Of a DNA stretch of 34,625 bases, positions 15,352 through 24,700 are shown piece after piece (the first letter of the stretch is position 1; each line of letters begins with the position of its first letter). The notes under the pieces were generated by a model. It had not been told where the DNA came from. It ran no database searches and worked only from the letters and a program-made list of their open reading frames with translations. The DNA is from Flavobacteriia bacterium (GTDB taxonomy: Bacteria; Bacteroidota; Bacteroidia; Flavobacteriales_D; Crocinitomicaceae). The position numbers and the translations under genes were made by a program. Where the stretch lies: NCBI GenBank assembly GCA_947453545.1, contig CANGHE010000005.1, positions 1 to 34,625 of the forward strand, written 5' to 3'.

Positions 15352-15424
15352 GATTGAAGATTAACGATTTTAGAAGTATAGAAATCTTAAATCAAAATTC
15401 AACAATCAGCAATCGTTAATCTTA
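15352..15424. repeat. Opposite-polarity heptameric arrays forming a perfect 13-bp inverted repeat
   Basis: GATTGAA GATTAAC GATTTTA (15352-15372) and AATCTTA AATCAAA ATTCAAC AATCAGC AATCGTT AATCTTA (15383-15424); AAGATTAACGATT (15357-15369) pairs with AATCGTTAATCTT (15411-15423). Confidence 0.88.
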
Positions 15425-15925
15425 TTATTTTAAACATTTAAAGTAGTCGAAGGGTTCTAAGCAATCTTCGCATTGGAAAAATGCTTTACATGCTGTGGAA
15501 CCAAATTGACTTACTAATTTTGTGTTCAATGAGCCGCATTGCGGACATTTCACTAATTTTTTATTGCCTAGAAGCGCTTCTTTATCAGCTGATTCAGATA
15601 ATGGAGAAGCAATTCCATATTTTTCTAAAGCTATTCTGCCTTTTGATGTTATCCAATCGGTTGTCCATGCCGGTGAAAGAATTAAATCCACTTTGGCTTC
15701 ATAACCTTTTTGTTGGAATGCTTCTTTAATATCGTCTCCTATGACATCCATTGCTGGGCAACCGCTGTAGGTTGGAGTGATTTCTACTTCAACAATTCCG
15801 TTTATTAGTTTGGCAGAACGAACTACTCCCATTTCCACTATAGAAAGTACTGGAATTTCAGGATCGGAAACCGTTTCCAGAATTTCGAATAGTTTTTGGT
15901 CGATATGTATTTTTTCTTCTGTCAT
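15425..15925 (-). CDS. paaD: Phenylacetyl-CoA epoxygenase accessory protein PaaD (MIP18/DUF59 family, Cys-rich C-terminus)
   Basis: VSDPEIPVLSIVEMGVVR, TPTYSGCPAMDVI, CPQCGS...FGSTACKAFFQCEDCLEPFDYFKC. The ORF-track start at 15937 is a GTG; ATG at 15925 (MTEEKIHID) is preferred. Confidence 0.92.
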   Translation of the reverse strand: MTEEKIHIDQKLFEILETVSDPEIPVLSIVEMGVVRSAKLINGIVEVEITPTYSGCPAMDVIGDDIKEAFQQKGYEAKVDLILSPAWTTDWITSKGRIALEKYGIASPLSESADKEALLGNKKLVKCPQCGSLNTKLVSQFGSTACKAFFQCEDCLEPFDYFKCLK

Positions 15926-16022
15926 TTTTTTAACCACAAAGAGCGCAATGATTTACACAAAGTTCGCAACAATTTTACTATATTTCTCTCAAAAGTGCAA
16001 AGGCACTATTTTTACTAATCAA

Positions 16023-16049
16023 ACTGAAAACTGCCACTGAAAACTGAAT
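16023..16049. repeat. Heptameric (ACTGAAA-like) array in the paaC-paaD spacer
   Basis: ACTGAAA ACTGCC ACTGAAA ACTGAAT (7,6,7,7). Confidence 0.65.
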
Positions 16050-16054
16050 ACTTA

Positions 16055-16807
16055 CTACCAAGTCATGTTGGGATACGTGCGTTGCATGTACTGCAATTCT
16101 GTTAGAATAAAGCCCATGTGCTCACTATGAACGCCTTGTTTTCCTCCTTTTTGGAAATATTCAATTGAAGGTGTTTGCAATGTAGCTTCTTCTAAAATGC
16201 TACTTACTTTTTTATAATAGTTTATTTTTAAAAGTGTAACATCAACTCCTATCCCTTCTGCAATCATAGCTTTATCAGCATCGGTTTGATGGAATAATTC
16301 GTCAGTAAAAATCCACAAATCATTAATCGCAGTTTGGATTCTGTTGTGACTTTCTTCAGTTCCATCACCTAATCTTTTAATCCAATCTGAAGAAAATCTC
16401 GTATGATATAACACTTCTTTAATACTTTTTTTAGCAATTGCAGCCAACATTTCGTCTTTGCTTTTTTGCAATTCTTCTAATAATGCCAAATGAAACACGT
16501 CAAACAAAAATTGACGTGTAATAGAATAACCAAAATCAGTGTTCGGTTGTTCTACTAAAAGTACGTTTTTATACTCTCTTTCCAATCTAAGGAAAGCCAC
16601 AGTATCTTCATTAGCACCATTACCTTGCAATTTTGCTACATATTGAAAATAACTACGTGTTTGCCCTAATAAATCAAGGGAAATATTGGTTAAGGCGATA
16701 TCGGTTTCAATGCTTGGTCCATGACCACACAATTCTCCTAAACGCTGGCCAAGAATCAATGAGTTATCTGCAATTCCGTAGATGTATTGAATTAAATTAT
16801 TGTTCAT
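16055..16807 (-). CDS. paaC: Phenylacetyl-CoA epoxidase structural subunit PaaC
   Basis: 250 aa: GIADNSLILGQRLGELCGHGPSIETDIALTNISLDLLGQTRSYF, SEHMGFILTELQYMQRTYPNMTW. Confidence 0.93.
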   Translation of the reverse strand: MNNNLIQYIYGIADNSLILGQRLGELCGHGPSIETDIALTNISLDLLGQTRSYFQYVAKLQGNGANEDTVAFLRLEREYKNVLLVEQPNTDFGYSITRQFLFDVFHLALLEELQKSKDEMLAAIAKKSIKEVLYHTRFSSDWIKRLGDGTEESHNRIQTAINDLWIFTDELFHQTDADKAMIAEGIGVDVTLLKINYYKKVSSILEEATLQTPSIEYFQKGGKQGVHSEHMGFILTELQYMQRTYPNMTW

Positions 16808-16815
16808 TTTGTTAA

Positions 16816-16899
16816 GGTTGTAGGTTGTAGGTTGTAGGTTGTAGGTTGTAGGGCTTTTAAATTTCCCTAAATCCTAATACCCAAATCCTAACACCTAAT
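16816..16899. repeat. Heptameric arrays of opposite polarity filling the paaB-paaC spacer
   Basis: (GGTTGTA)x5 perfect at 16816-16850, then CCCTAAA TCCTAAT ACCCAAA TCCTAAC ACCTAAT at 16865-16899. Confidence 0.92.
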
Positions 16900-17180
16900 T
16901 ACATGTGTTTTAATTCGTCAGGCAATTCATAAAACGTAGGATGACGATACGCTTTGTCCATTGCTGGTTCAAAAGTTTCTCCATTGTTTTCAGGATTGGT
17001 TGCTGTGATTTGAGCTGATGGTACAACCCAAATGCTAACACCTTCCATACGACGTGTGTATACATCGCGAGCATTTTCTAATGCCATTGTTGCATCACTT
17101 GCATGAAGTGAACCGCAATGACGGTGCTCTAATCCGTTTTTACTTCTTATAAATACTTCCCAAAGTGGCCAGTTTTTCAT
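16899..17180 (-). CDS. paaB: Phenylacetyl-CoA epoxidase subunit PaaB
   Basis: 93 aa: WPLWEVFIRSKNGLEHRHCGSLHASDATMALENARDVYTRRMEGVSIWVV. Confidence 0.94.
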   Translation of the reverse strand: MKNWPLWEVFIRSKNGLEHRHCGSLHASDATMALENARDVYTRRMEGVSIWVVPSAQITATNPENNGETFEPAMDKAYRHPTFYELPDELKHM

Positions 17181-17194
17181 AATATTTGAGTTTT

Positions 17195-17245
17195 CAGTCG
17201 CAGTCGCAGTTGGCAGTCTGAATACTGTAAACTGCGACTTTCGAC
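17195..17245. repeat. CAGTCG/CAGTTGG short repeats with a 10-bp inverted partner in the paaA-paaB spacer
   Basis: CAGTCG CAGTCG CAGTTGG CAGTCTG, with AGTCGCAGTT (17202-17211) pairing to AACTGCGACT (17230-17239). Confidence 0.75.
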
Positions 17246-17248
17246 TAT

Positions 17249-18205
17249 TTATATTGCTAGTTTTACTTCTTTATTTTCTTGTTTTTCGGCGAAAGCCATT
17301 GCGGCATCACGAACCCATTTACCGTCTTTGTGGGCTTTTACTCTTGCATCGATTCTTTGTTTGTTGCAAGGACCGTGGCCTTTTACAACTTGCCAAAATT
17401 CGTTCCAATCGATATCGCCAAAATCATAATGTTTTCTTTCTTCGTTCCATTTTAATTTGGAATCAGGAATAGTTAATCCTAATATATTGGCTTGTGGCAC
17501 CGTTTGATCTACGAAAGCTTGACGCAATTCGTCGTTGGTTTTTCGTTTCAATTTCCATTTTACAGACTGCTCTGTATTAGGAGAATCGGCATCACGAGGT
17601 CCAAACATCATTAAAGACGGCCACCACCAACGATTGATAGAATCTTGTGCCATTTCTTTTTGTTCAGGAGTTCCATTACAAAGTGTCAAAAGAATTTCAT
17701 AACCTTGACGTTGATGAAAACTTTCTTCTTTACAAATACGAACCATAGCACGTGCGTAAGGGCCATAAGATGTTCCCATCAAAGCCACTTGATTCATAAT
17801 TGCTGCACCATCAACCAACCAACCAACTGTACCCATATCTGCCCATGTAACAGCAGGATAATTAAAAATACTAGAATACTTGGCTTCTCCTGAATGCAAT
17901 TGTTCTATTAATTCGTCACGAGAAATCCCAAGAGTTTCCGCAGCACTATATAAGTACAATCCGTGTCCACCTTCGTCTTGAATTTTAGCCAATAAGGCTA
18001 CTTTTCTTCGCAATGAAGGCGCGCGAGTAATCCAATTCCCTTCAGGCAACATTCCAACAACTTCTGAATGGGCATGTTGTGAAATCTGACGAATATGCGT
18101 CTTGCGATACTTTTCGGGCATCCACTCTTTTGGTTCAATTTTTTCGTCGCGAGCAATTCGTGCTTCGAAAATTTCTTCTAAACTTTTCACTTCTTTTTCT
18201 GACAT
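17249..18205 (-). CDS. paaA: Phenylacetyl-CoA epoxidase catalytic subunit PaaA
   Basis: 318 aa: [68 protein letters not shown]. Confidence 0.95.
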   Translation of the reverse strand: MSEKEVKSLEEIFEARIARDEKIEPKEWMPEKYRKTHIRQISQHAHSEVVGMLPEGNWITRAPSLRRKVALLAKIQDEGGHGLYLYSAAETLGISRDELIEQLHSGEAKYSSIFNYPAVTWADMGTVGWLVDGAAIMNQVALMGTSYGPYARAMVRICKEESFHQRQGYEILLTLCNGTPEQKEMAQDSINRWWWPSLMMFGPRDADSPNTEQSVKWKLKRKTNDELRQAFVDQTVPQANILGLTIPDSKLKWNEERKHYDFGDIDWNEFWQVVKGHGPCNKQRIDARVKAHKDGKWVRDAAMAFAEKQENKEVKLAI

Positions 18206-18239
18206 AACTTTTTTCTGTTATTAAATTCAGGTTTATATT

Positions 18240-19313
18240 TTACAATCCGAAATCAACTACTACTTTTTTAGAAGTAGGCACGGCTTGACAACTTAATACA
18301 TAATTTTTCGCTAATTCATCTGCTTCTAATGAATAGTTTAATTTCATTTCAACCGAACCATCCACAACTTTACAACGGCAAGTACTACAAACACCCCCTT
18401 TGCAAGCATAAGGTAAATCAGCGCCAGCGGCAATCGCTCCATCCAATAGGGTGTCGAAATCCTGACCCATTACAAAGTGGAATTCTTTTCCGCCATCAAT
18501 AATAGTGACTTCTGTTCCTTCAACTTTTTTAGCTACGATATTTTTTATTCTTTGTTTGTCTGCTTCCGAAAGTCCTGTTGTAAACAATTCGTAATGAATG
18601 TTATCTTTAGATAAACCCGCATTTACTAATTCGTCACGCAACAAGAATATCATATCTTCTGGACCACATATAAAACATTCATCTGTAGATGGAATATCAA
18701 TGATTTTATCTGTCAATACTTCGATTTTTTCTTTTGTAAATCTTCCATTAAACAATTCCGAAGAACGGTGTTCTTTAGTTAAGAAATAAAAGATTTCAAA
18801 ACGATTGAAATACACGTTTTTCAACTGCTCTATTTCCTCTTTAAAGATAATTGATTTTACAGTGCCGTTTAAATAAAACAATTTAAAAGTGCTATTTGGT
18901 TCAGACGCTAAATGGGTTTTAATAATAGAAAGTATAGGTGTAATTCCACTTCCAGCAGCAAATGCAATATAGTTTTTTGCCTTTGTAGGATTGACTTCGG
19001 TAAAGAACGCTCCATTTGGAGGCATAACATCCAATGTGTCGCCTATTGCTAATTGTTCATTTACAAAAGTAGAGAATAATCCTTCGTTTATTTGTTTAAC
19101 GGCTACTTGCCATTTATTTTCTATAGGGCTAGAACATAACGAATAGGAACGACGTACTTCGTTGCCTTTGATATTGGTTCTTAGCGTTAAATGTTGTCCT
19201 TGTTTGTATTGAAATTCCGACTGCAATGCGGAAGGAACATCGAATGTAATTACAGAACAATCATTTGTTTCTTTATAAATATCAGCGACTTTAAAGCTAT
19301 GAAATTTTGACAT
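18240..19313 (-). CDS. paaE: Phenylacetyl-CoA epoxidase reductase subunit PaaE
   Basis: 357 aa: FNR-type domain (RRSYSLCSSP, AAGSGITPILSIIKT) plus plant-type 2Fe-2S motif CKGGVCSTCRCKV. Confidence 0.94.
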   Translation of the reverse strand: MSKFHSFKVADIYKETNDCSVITFDVPSALQSEFQYKQGQHLTLRTNIKGNEVRRSYSLCSSPIENKWQVAVKQINEGLFSTFVNEQLAIGDTLDVMPPNGAFFTEVNPTKAKNYIAFAAGSGITPILSIIKTHLASEPNSTFKLFYLNGTVKSIIFKEEIEQLKNVYFNRFEIFYFLTKEHRSSELFNGRFTKEKIEVLTDKIIDIPSTDECFICGPEDMIFLLRDELVNAGLSKDNIHYELFTTGLSEADKQRIKNIVAKKVEGTEVTIIDGGKEFHFVMGQDFDTLLDGAIAAGADLPYACKGGVCSTCRCKVVDGSVEMKLNYSLEADELAKNYVLSCQAVPTSKKVVVDFGL

Positions 19314-19331
19314 ATAATTCTATTTAGATCA

Positions 19332-19349
19332 AACTAACAATTGTTAGTT
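19332..19349. promoter_or_regulatory. Perfect 18-bp palindrome, candidate TetR operator in the paaE promoter
   Basis: AACTAACAA|TTGTTAGTT, between the paaE start (19313) and a -7 element. Confidence 0.75.
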
Positions 19350-19356
19350 AAACATG

Positions 19357-19364
19357 CAAATTTA
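19357..19364 (-). promoter_or_regulatory. Bacteroidota-type -7 element TAAATTTG for paaE
   Basis: Minus strand TAAATTTG fits TAnnTTTG, directly upstream of the palindrome. Confidence 0.55.
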
Positions 19365-19402
19365 ATGATTTTTTTTATACATTACGAAAACGTTGTAATT
19401 TT

Positions 19403-19972
19403 TTAAACAATTCCGTTTAATAGAACTTTAATCATATTGTCTGTCAATGCCTTTGAGCTTAATTTATTTGTTTTATTATACCAAATATATAATGTTCTAA
19501 GCGTAGATAAAATTGAGAAAATAATTACATCAAGATTATAATTTTTAATTTCACCATCTACAATTCCTTTTTCCATTATAGTTCTGAAATTATCTTCATA
19601 ATCATTTCGCATTTTTATAAAATAATCCAAATCAGAATCTGTTAAGTGCATCCAATCATTATTCAAACACGCTAGTGCATTCGAATCTCGAAGAGTAATA
19701 TCAATATGCAGTTCAATTATTCGCTCAATTTTCTTAATCGCTGAATCATTTGAATTTACCACCTCCCTCATTACGTTAGTAAACTCTTCAGCAATTTCAA
19801 TAACAATTAAAACAAGAATTTCTTGTTTTGATTTAATATGATTGTATAAACTTGCTGCTTTTATATCTAATATTTGTGCAATATCGCGCATAGTTACAGC
19901 GCTGTATCCTTTTTCTTTAAAAAGTTTAGCAGCTACATTTATAATTTCTTGTTTTCTATCGGAAATCTTCAT
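19403..19972 (-). CDS. TetR/AcrR family regulator, probable paa regulator
   Basis: 189 aa: KQEIINVAAKLFKEKGYSAVTMRDIAQILDIKAASLYNHIKSKQEIL HTH; adjacent to paaE. Confidence 0.88.
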   Translation of the reverse strand: MKISDRKQEIINVAAKLFKEKGYSAVTMRDIAQILDIKAASLYNHIKSKQEILVLIVIEIAEEFTNVMREVVNSNDSAIKKIERIIELHIDITLRDSNALACLNNDWMHLTDSDLDYFIKMRNDYEDNFRTIMEKGIVDGEIKNYNLDVIIFSILSTLRTLYIWYNKTNKLSSKALTDNMIKVLLNGIV

Positions 19973-19979
19973 TCGATTT

Positions 19980-19987
19980 CAAATATA
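19980..19987 (-). promoter_or_regulatory. Bacteroidota-type -7 element TATATTTG for tetR
   Basis: Minus strand TATATTTG ends 7 nt before the ATG region, implying a very short leader. Confidence 0.5.
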
Positions 19988-20005
19988 AAGATTTTTTTGA
20001 CTTGG

Positions 20006-20019
20006 GTAACTTTTGTTAC
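20006..20019. promoter_or_regulatory. Palindrome GTAAC-TTTT-GTTAC, second candidate TetR operator
   Basis: Shares the TAAC-N4-GTTA core with the paaE palindrome; lies between divergent tetR and rhodanese genes. Confidence 0.6.
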
Positions 20020-20041
20020 AACTTTACAGGTAGTAAATCAT

Positions 20042-20049
20042 TAATTTTG
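20042..20049 (+). promoter_or_regulatory. -7 element TAATTTTG for the rhodanese gene
   Basis: Matches TAnnTTTG, 28 nt upstream of the ATG at 20077. Confidence 0.5.
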
Positions 20050-20076
20050 CTTTAGAAATCAGAAAAATAAAAAAAA

Positions 20077-20385
20077 ATGGGACTATTAAGTATATTAGGA
20101 ATAGGTGGAAAATCAGAAAACGTTAATGACTTTGTTAACAAAGGTGCTGTTATAATTGATGTAAGAACACCCGCTGAATTTCAAGGTGGTCATATTAAAG
20201 GGTCTAAAAACATTCCATTAAATACAATTTCATCCAAAATAAATGACTTAAAAAAATTAAACAAACCTGTTATTGCTTGTTGTGCTAGCGGAATGAGAAG
20301 TTCTCAAGCAACATCCATATTAAAAAGCAATGGTATTGACGCTATGAATGGTGGAGGTTGGAGTAGTTTAGAAAACAAATTGTAA
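20077..20385 (+). CDS. Rhodanese-like domain protein
   Basis: 102 aa: GAVIIDVRTPAEFQGGHIKGSKNIPL, active-site loop CCASGMRS. Confidence 0.9.
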   Translation: MGLLSILGIGGKSENVNDFVNKGAVIIDVRTPAEFQGGHIKGSKNIPLNTISSKINDLKKLNKPVIACCASGMRSSQATSILKSNGIDAMNGGGWSSLENKL

Positions 20386-20388
20386 TTT

Positions 20389-21330
20389 CTAAAAATTCAT
20401 AAATGGGTATTTTAGTTGAATTTCACGTATTTTAACTAAAATAGTTTGTTTGAATTTTAAATGGCTTTCGGATTCAAAATTGAATGGTCTGTGAGCCATA
20501 GCTTTTTGAATATTGTTAATTTCAGCCATAGTATCAAGGCTAACTTTAGAAATTGCTATTGCTTCGAAACGTTCCCAAATATAATCAATAGCAATTTGAT
20601 TCGGATGCAACATATCTTCAGCATAAAATCTATAATCTCTAAGTTCGTCCATCACGATTTCATAACTTGGAAAATAGCTATGGATTGTGAATTTTGGATT
20701 GTGAATTGCCGTAATTAAATGAGATTTGCTTCTTTGATTTTCTACAAAACCATCTTTGAGATGGCGAACGGGAGAAACTGTGAAAATAAAATTACAATTA
20801 GGATTAATTTTTTGTATTAAAGCAATAGTATTTTCAATTGATTTTTCAATAACTGAAACAGTTAAAATTTCTTTTATAAATTGATTTTGAGATACCTTAT
20901 GACAATTGGCAACCACCTGATTGGTAGTTATATTTCTATAAACCCAAGATGACCCATAAGTAATTATTAGATGTGTTAACTGGGATATTTGTCCATTTAC
21001 TGTATCTAAAATTGAATTTAAATTACTTAATAATTCCTTTTTGTTAGAATTAGAAAATTCCGAATGAACTTCAAAACAATGCCATAGTTCATTATGAAAG
21101 AAAATATCTTGTTCTGTAAAATATCTCTTTTTAACGACCCGAGTAAGTACATTTTCAATCGAAATTGGGTTAAAAATAATTCCAAATGGATTTACGATTG
21201 TTCTAAATTTATAAAAATTAAATTTAGTTCCAATTTTATCAGCAAAACAAGATCCTATAAGTAGAATTGAAGCGCTATAATCAATTGGATGTATTGATTT
21301 AGAGATAGGTATCTTTGTAGAAAATATCAT
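20389..21330 (-). CDS. GSCFA domain protein
   Basis: 313 aa: ILLIGSCFADKIG (GSCFA motif), NPFGIIFNP, FTVSPVRH, YFPSYEIVMDELRDYRFYAEDMLHPN. Confidence 0.9.
   Translation of the reverse strand: MIFSTKIPISKSIHPIDYSASILLIGSCFADKIGTKFNFYKFRTIVNPFGIIFNPISIENVLTRVVKKRYFTEQDIFFHNELWHCFEVHSEFSNSNKKELLSNLNSILDTVNGQISQLTHLIITYGSSWVYRNITTNQVVANCHKVSQNQFIKEILTVSVIEKSIENTIALIQKINPNCNFIFTVSPVRHLKDGFVENQRSKSHLITAIHNPKFTIHSYFPSYEIVMDELRDYRFYAEDMLHPNQIAIDYIWERFEAIAISKVSLDTMAEINNIQKAMAHRPFNFESESHLKFKQTILVKIREIQLKYPFMNF
20681..20708. repeat. Heptameric (14-bp super-unit) array inside the GSCFA CDS
   Basis: TGGATTG TGAATTT TGGATTG TGAATTG; encodes IHNPKFTIH. Confidence 0.75.
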
Positions 21331-21373
21331 ATTTAGAAAAAACTAAAAGTAAACATACAAACCTAAAAATTTA

Positions 21374-21401
21374 AAAAAACCCCTTTAAAAAAGGGGTTTT
21401 T
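21374..21401. terminator. Intrinsic terminator downstream of the rpoBC-DUF3467 operon
   Basis: AAAAAACCCC-tttaaaaaa-GGGGTTTTT; A- and T-tracts suggest bidirectional function, although GSCFA reads away from it. Confidence 0.8.
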
Positions 21402-21411
21402 GATATTAAAA

Positions 21412-21720
21412 TTAGGCTTGTCCTGCTGTGCCAAAATTTAGTGGAATTGGAGGTTGTTCAGAATCCTGAATTTCTCCATGAGCCAATTCAAAACGATGCA
21501 CATTTTCTGCCAATGCCTTAACTAATCTTTTAGCATGCTGAGGAGTTAAAACTATTCTAGATTTTACTTTAGATTTTGGTGTACCTGGCATAATACAAAC
21601 AAAATCCACAACAAATTCAGAAGGAGAATGATTAATAATGGCTAAATTTGAATAAATCCCTTCAGCAATTTTTTCATCCAATTCAATATTTATTTGTCCT
21701 TGTTGATTAGAATCATTCAT
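21412..21720 (-). CDS. DUF3467-like small protein
   Basis: 102 aa: IAEGIYSNLAIINHSPSEFVVDFVCIMPGTPKSKVKSRIVLTPQHAKRLVKAL, immediately after rpoC. Confidence 0.85.
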   Translation of the reverse strand: MNDSNQQGQINIELDEKIAEGIYSNLAIINHSPSEFVVDFVCIMPGTPKSKVKSRIVLTPQHAKRLVKALAENVHRFELAHGEIQDSEQPPIPLNFGTAGQA

Positions 21721-21724
21721 AAGA

Positions 21725-24700
21725 TTAATAATTATATTCTTCTTTGTTAACGGTCATTTCTTTATACTCCTCTTTAGAACCAACAATAGTATGATCGTAC
21801 TCTCTCATTCCCGTACCTGCTGGTATTCTATGTCCTACAATTACATTCTCTTTTAAACCTTCTAAGTAATCTACTTTTCCAGCAACAGCGGCTTCGTTTA
21901 AAACTTTTGTAGTTTCTTGGAATGATGCTGCAGAAATAAAAGATTTTGTTTGAAGAGAAGCTCTTGTTATACCTTGCAAAACAGGTGTTGCTGTAGCTGT
22001 AACTACATCTCTAGCTGCAACTAAATTTTTATCATTTCTCTTCAACTGTGAATTCTCATCTCGTAATTCTCTAGGAGAAATAATTTGACCTGGTTTCAAA
22101 ACGTTAGAATCACCTGAATCTTCAACAACTTTCATACCATATAATTTATCGTTTTCAACAATAAAATCTTTTGTATGAATTAATTGTTCTTCTAAGAATA
22201 AAGTATCTCCTGGGTCTTCAACTCTAACTTTACGCATCATTTGTCGAATAACAACTTCAAAGTGTTTGTCGTTAATTTTCACTCCTTGTAAACGATATAC
22301 CTCTTGGATTTCATTTACTAAATATTGTTGAACTGCAGATGGTCCTTGAATTCTTAGAATATCTTCGGGTGTAATTGCACCATCAGATAATGGCACTCCT
22401 GCTCTTACAAAGTCATTTTCTTGAACTAAAATTTGATTTGAAAGTTTAACTAAATACTTTTTAACTTCTCCAAATTTAGATTCAATTACTATTTCACGGT
22501 TTCCTCTTTTAATTTTACCAAAAGATACAACACCATCAATTTCAGAAACTACTGCAGGATTAGAAGGATTACGAGCCTCTAAAAGTTCAGTAATTCTTGG
22601 TAAACCTCCTGTGATATCTCCTGTTTTAGATGATCGTCTTGGTATTTTTACTAAAATTTTACCAGCTTTGATTTTCTCTCCATCATCAACCATTAAGTGA
22701 GCACCAACTGGTAAGTTATAAGAACGAATCAACTCACCATCTTTACCATAAATTAATAAAGTTGGAATCAATTTTTTATTTCTTGATTCAGAAATAACTT
22801 TTTCTTGGAAACCAGTTTGTTCATCAATTTCAACCATAAATGACTGCCCTTGTTCTAAATCCTCATATGCAATTTTTCCTGTAAATTCTGATATAATTAC
22901 ACCATTATATGGATCCCATTTACATATAACATCACCTTTTTTAACTTCTTGACCATCTTTAACAAAGATGCTAGAACCATAAGGTATATTATTTGTACTC
23001 ATCAAGATTCCCGTTTTAATATCAATCAATTTCAATTCTGTAGAACGAGAAATAACAATATCAACCATATTACCGTCACCATCTTCACCTTTAACGGTTT
23101 TTAAATCCTCTATTTCTAAACGACCATCGAATTTAACTAAGATATTAGACTCTTCTGAAATACCACCTGCAACCCCTCCAACGTGGAACGTTCTAAGAGT
23201 TAATTGTGTTCCAGGTTCTCCAATTGATTGAGCTGCAATAACACCTACTGCTTCACCTCTTTGAGTCATTTTCCCAGTTGCTAGGTTTCTACCGTAACAT
23301 TTTGCACAAATCCCTTTCAAGGCTTCACAAGTTAACGGAGAACGTACTTCAACTTTCTCAATTGGTGAATTTTCGATTGCTTTTACAATTGATTCCGTTA
23401 TTTGTTGGCCAGAATGAACTAAAATTTCTGAGGTTAAAGGATTTATTAAATTTTGTAAAACTACACGACCTAAGATTCTTTCACCTAAAGATTCAACAAT
23501 CTCTTCATTTTTCTTCAAAGCAGAAACTTCAATTCCTCTTAAAGTTCCACAGTCATTGGTATTAACAATAACATCCTGTGAAACATCATGTAACCTTCTA
23601 GTTAAGTAACCGGCATCTGCGGTTTTCAATGCCGTATCCGCTAAACCTTTACGAGCACCGTGTGTAGAAATGAAATATTCTAAAATTGAAAGACCTTCTT
23701 TAAAGTTAGATAGAATAGGATTTTCAATAATCTCGCCACCTCCAGCTGTTGATTTTTTTGGTTTAGCCATCAAACCACGCATACCCGTTAACTGACGAAT
23801 TTGTTCTTTTGAACCCCTTGCTCCAGAATCTAGCATCATATACACTGAGTTAAATCCTTGTTGATCTTCTCTAATGTTTTTCATAGCTAATTCCGTCAAT
23901 TGAGCATTGGCAGAAGTCCATATATCAATAACTTGGTTATAACGTTCGTTATTTGTAATAAGACCCATGTTATAATTCATAGAAATCCCCTCAACTTGTT
24001 CTCTTGCGTCTGCAATTAACTGTGTTTTTTGTTCAGGAATTTTAATATCACCTAATGAAAATGATAATCCTCCTTTAAATGCAAATTTGTAACCCATATC
24101 TTTCATACTGTCTAAGAAAGCAGCAGTTGTAGGTACATTTGTTACGCTTAAAATTTTTCCAATAATGTCTCTAAGATTTTTCTTAGTTAAAACATCATTT
24201 ATATATCCTGCAGCTTCAGGCACTACTTCATTAAAAAGCACACGCCCAGCAGTTGTTTCAATAATTTTAAAAACTAATTCACCATTTTCATTAAAGTCCT
24301 TAGCTCTAATTTTTACTCTAGCATTTAATTCTAACTTTTCTTCATTTAAAGCTATATTAACTTCTTCAGCAGAATAGAAAGTCAAACCTTCTCCTAAAAT
24401 TTTAATTTCAGGTGTTGAAATTCTTTCTTTAGTCATGTAATAAAGCCCTAAAACCATGTCCTGAGATGGTACCGTAATTGGAGCTCCATTTGCCGGATTC
24501 AATATATTATGAGAAGCTAATAAAAGTAATTGTGCTTCTAAAATAGCTTCTGGGCCTAAAGGCAGGTGAACTGCCATTTGATCCCCATCAAAATCCGCAT
24601 TAAACGCCGTACACACTAATGGGTGCAATTGTATAGCTTTTCCTTCAATTAATTTTGGCTGAAAAGCTTGAATACCCAAACGGTGAAGTGTAGGTGCACG

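Noticed and set aside
16816-16899. Telomere-like or plasmid iteron origin (GGTTGTA / CCCTAAA units)
   Set aside because: The region lies inside a chromosomal paa operon between paaB and paaC with no replication initiator; the unit merely resembles telomere sequence by chance of the 7-bp family.
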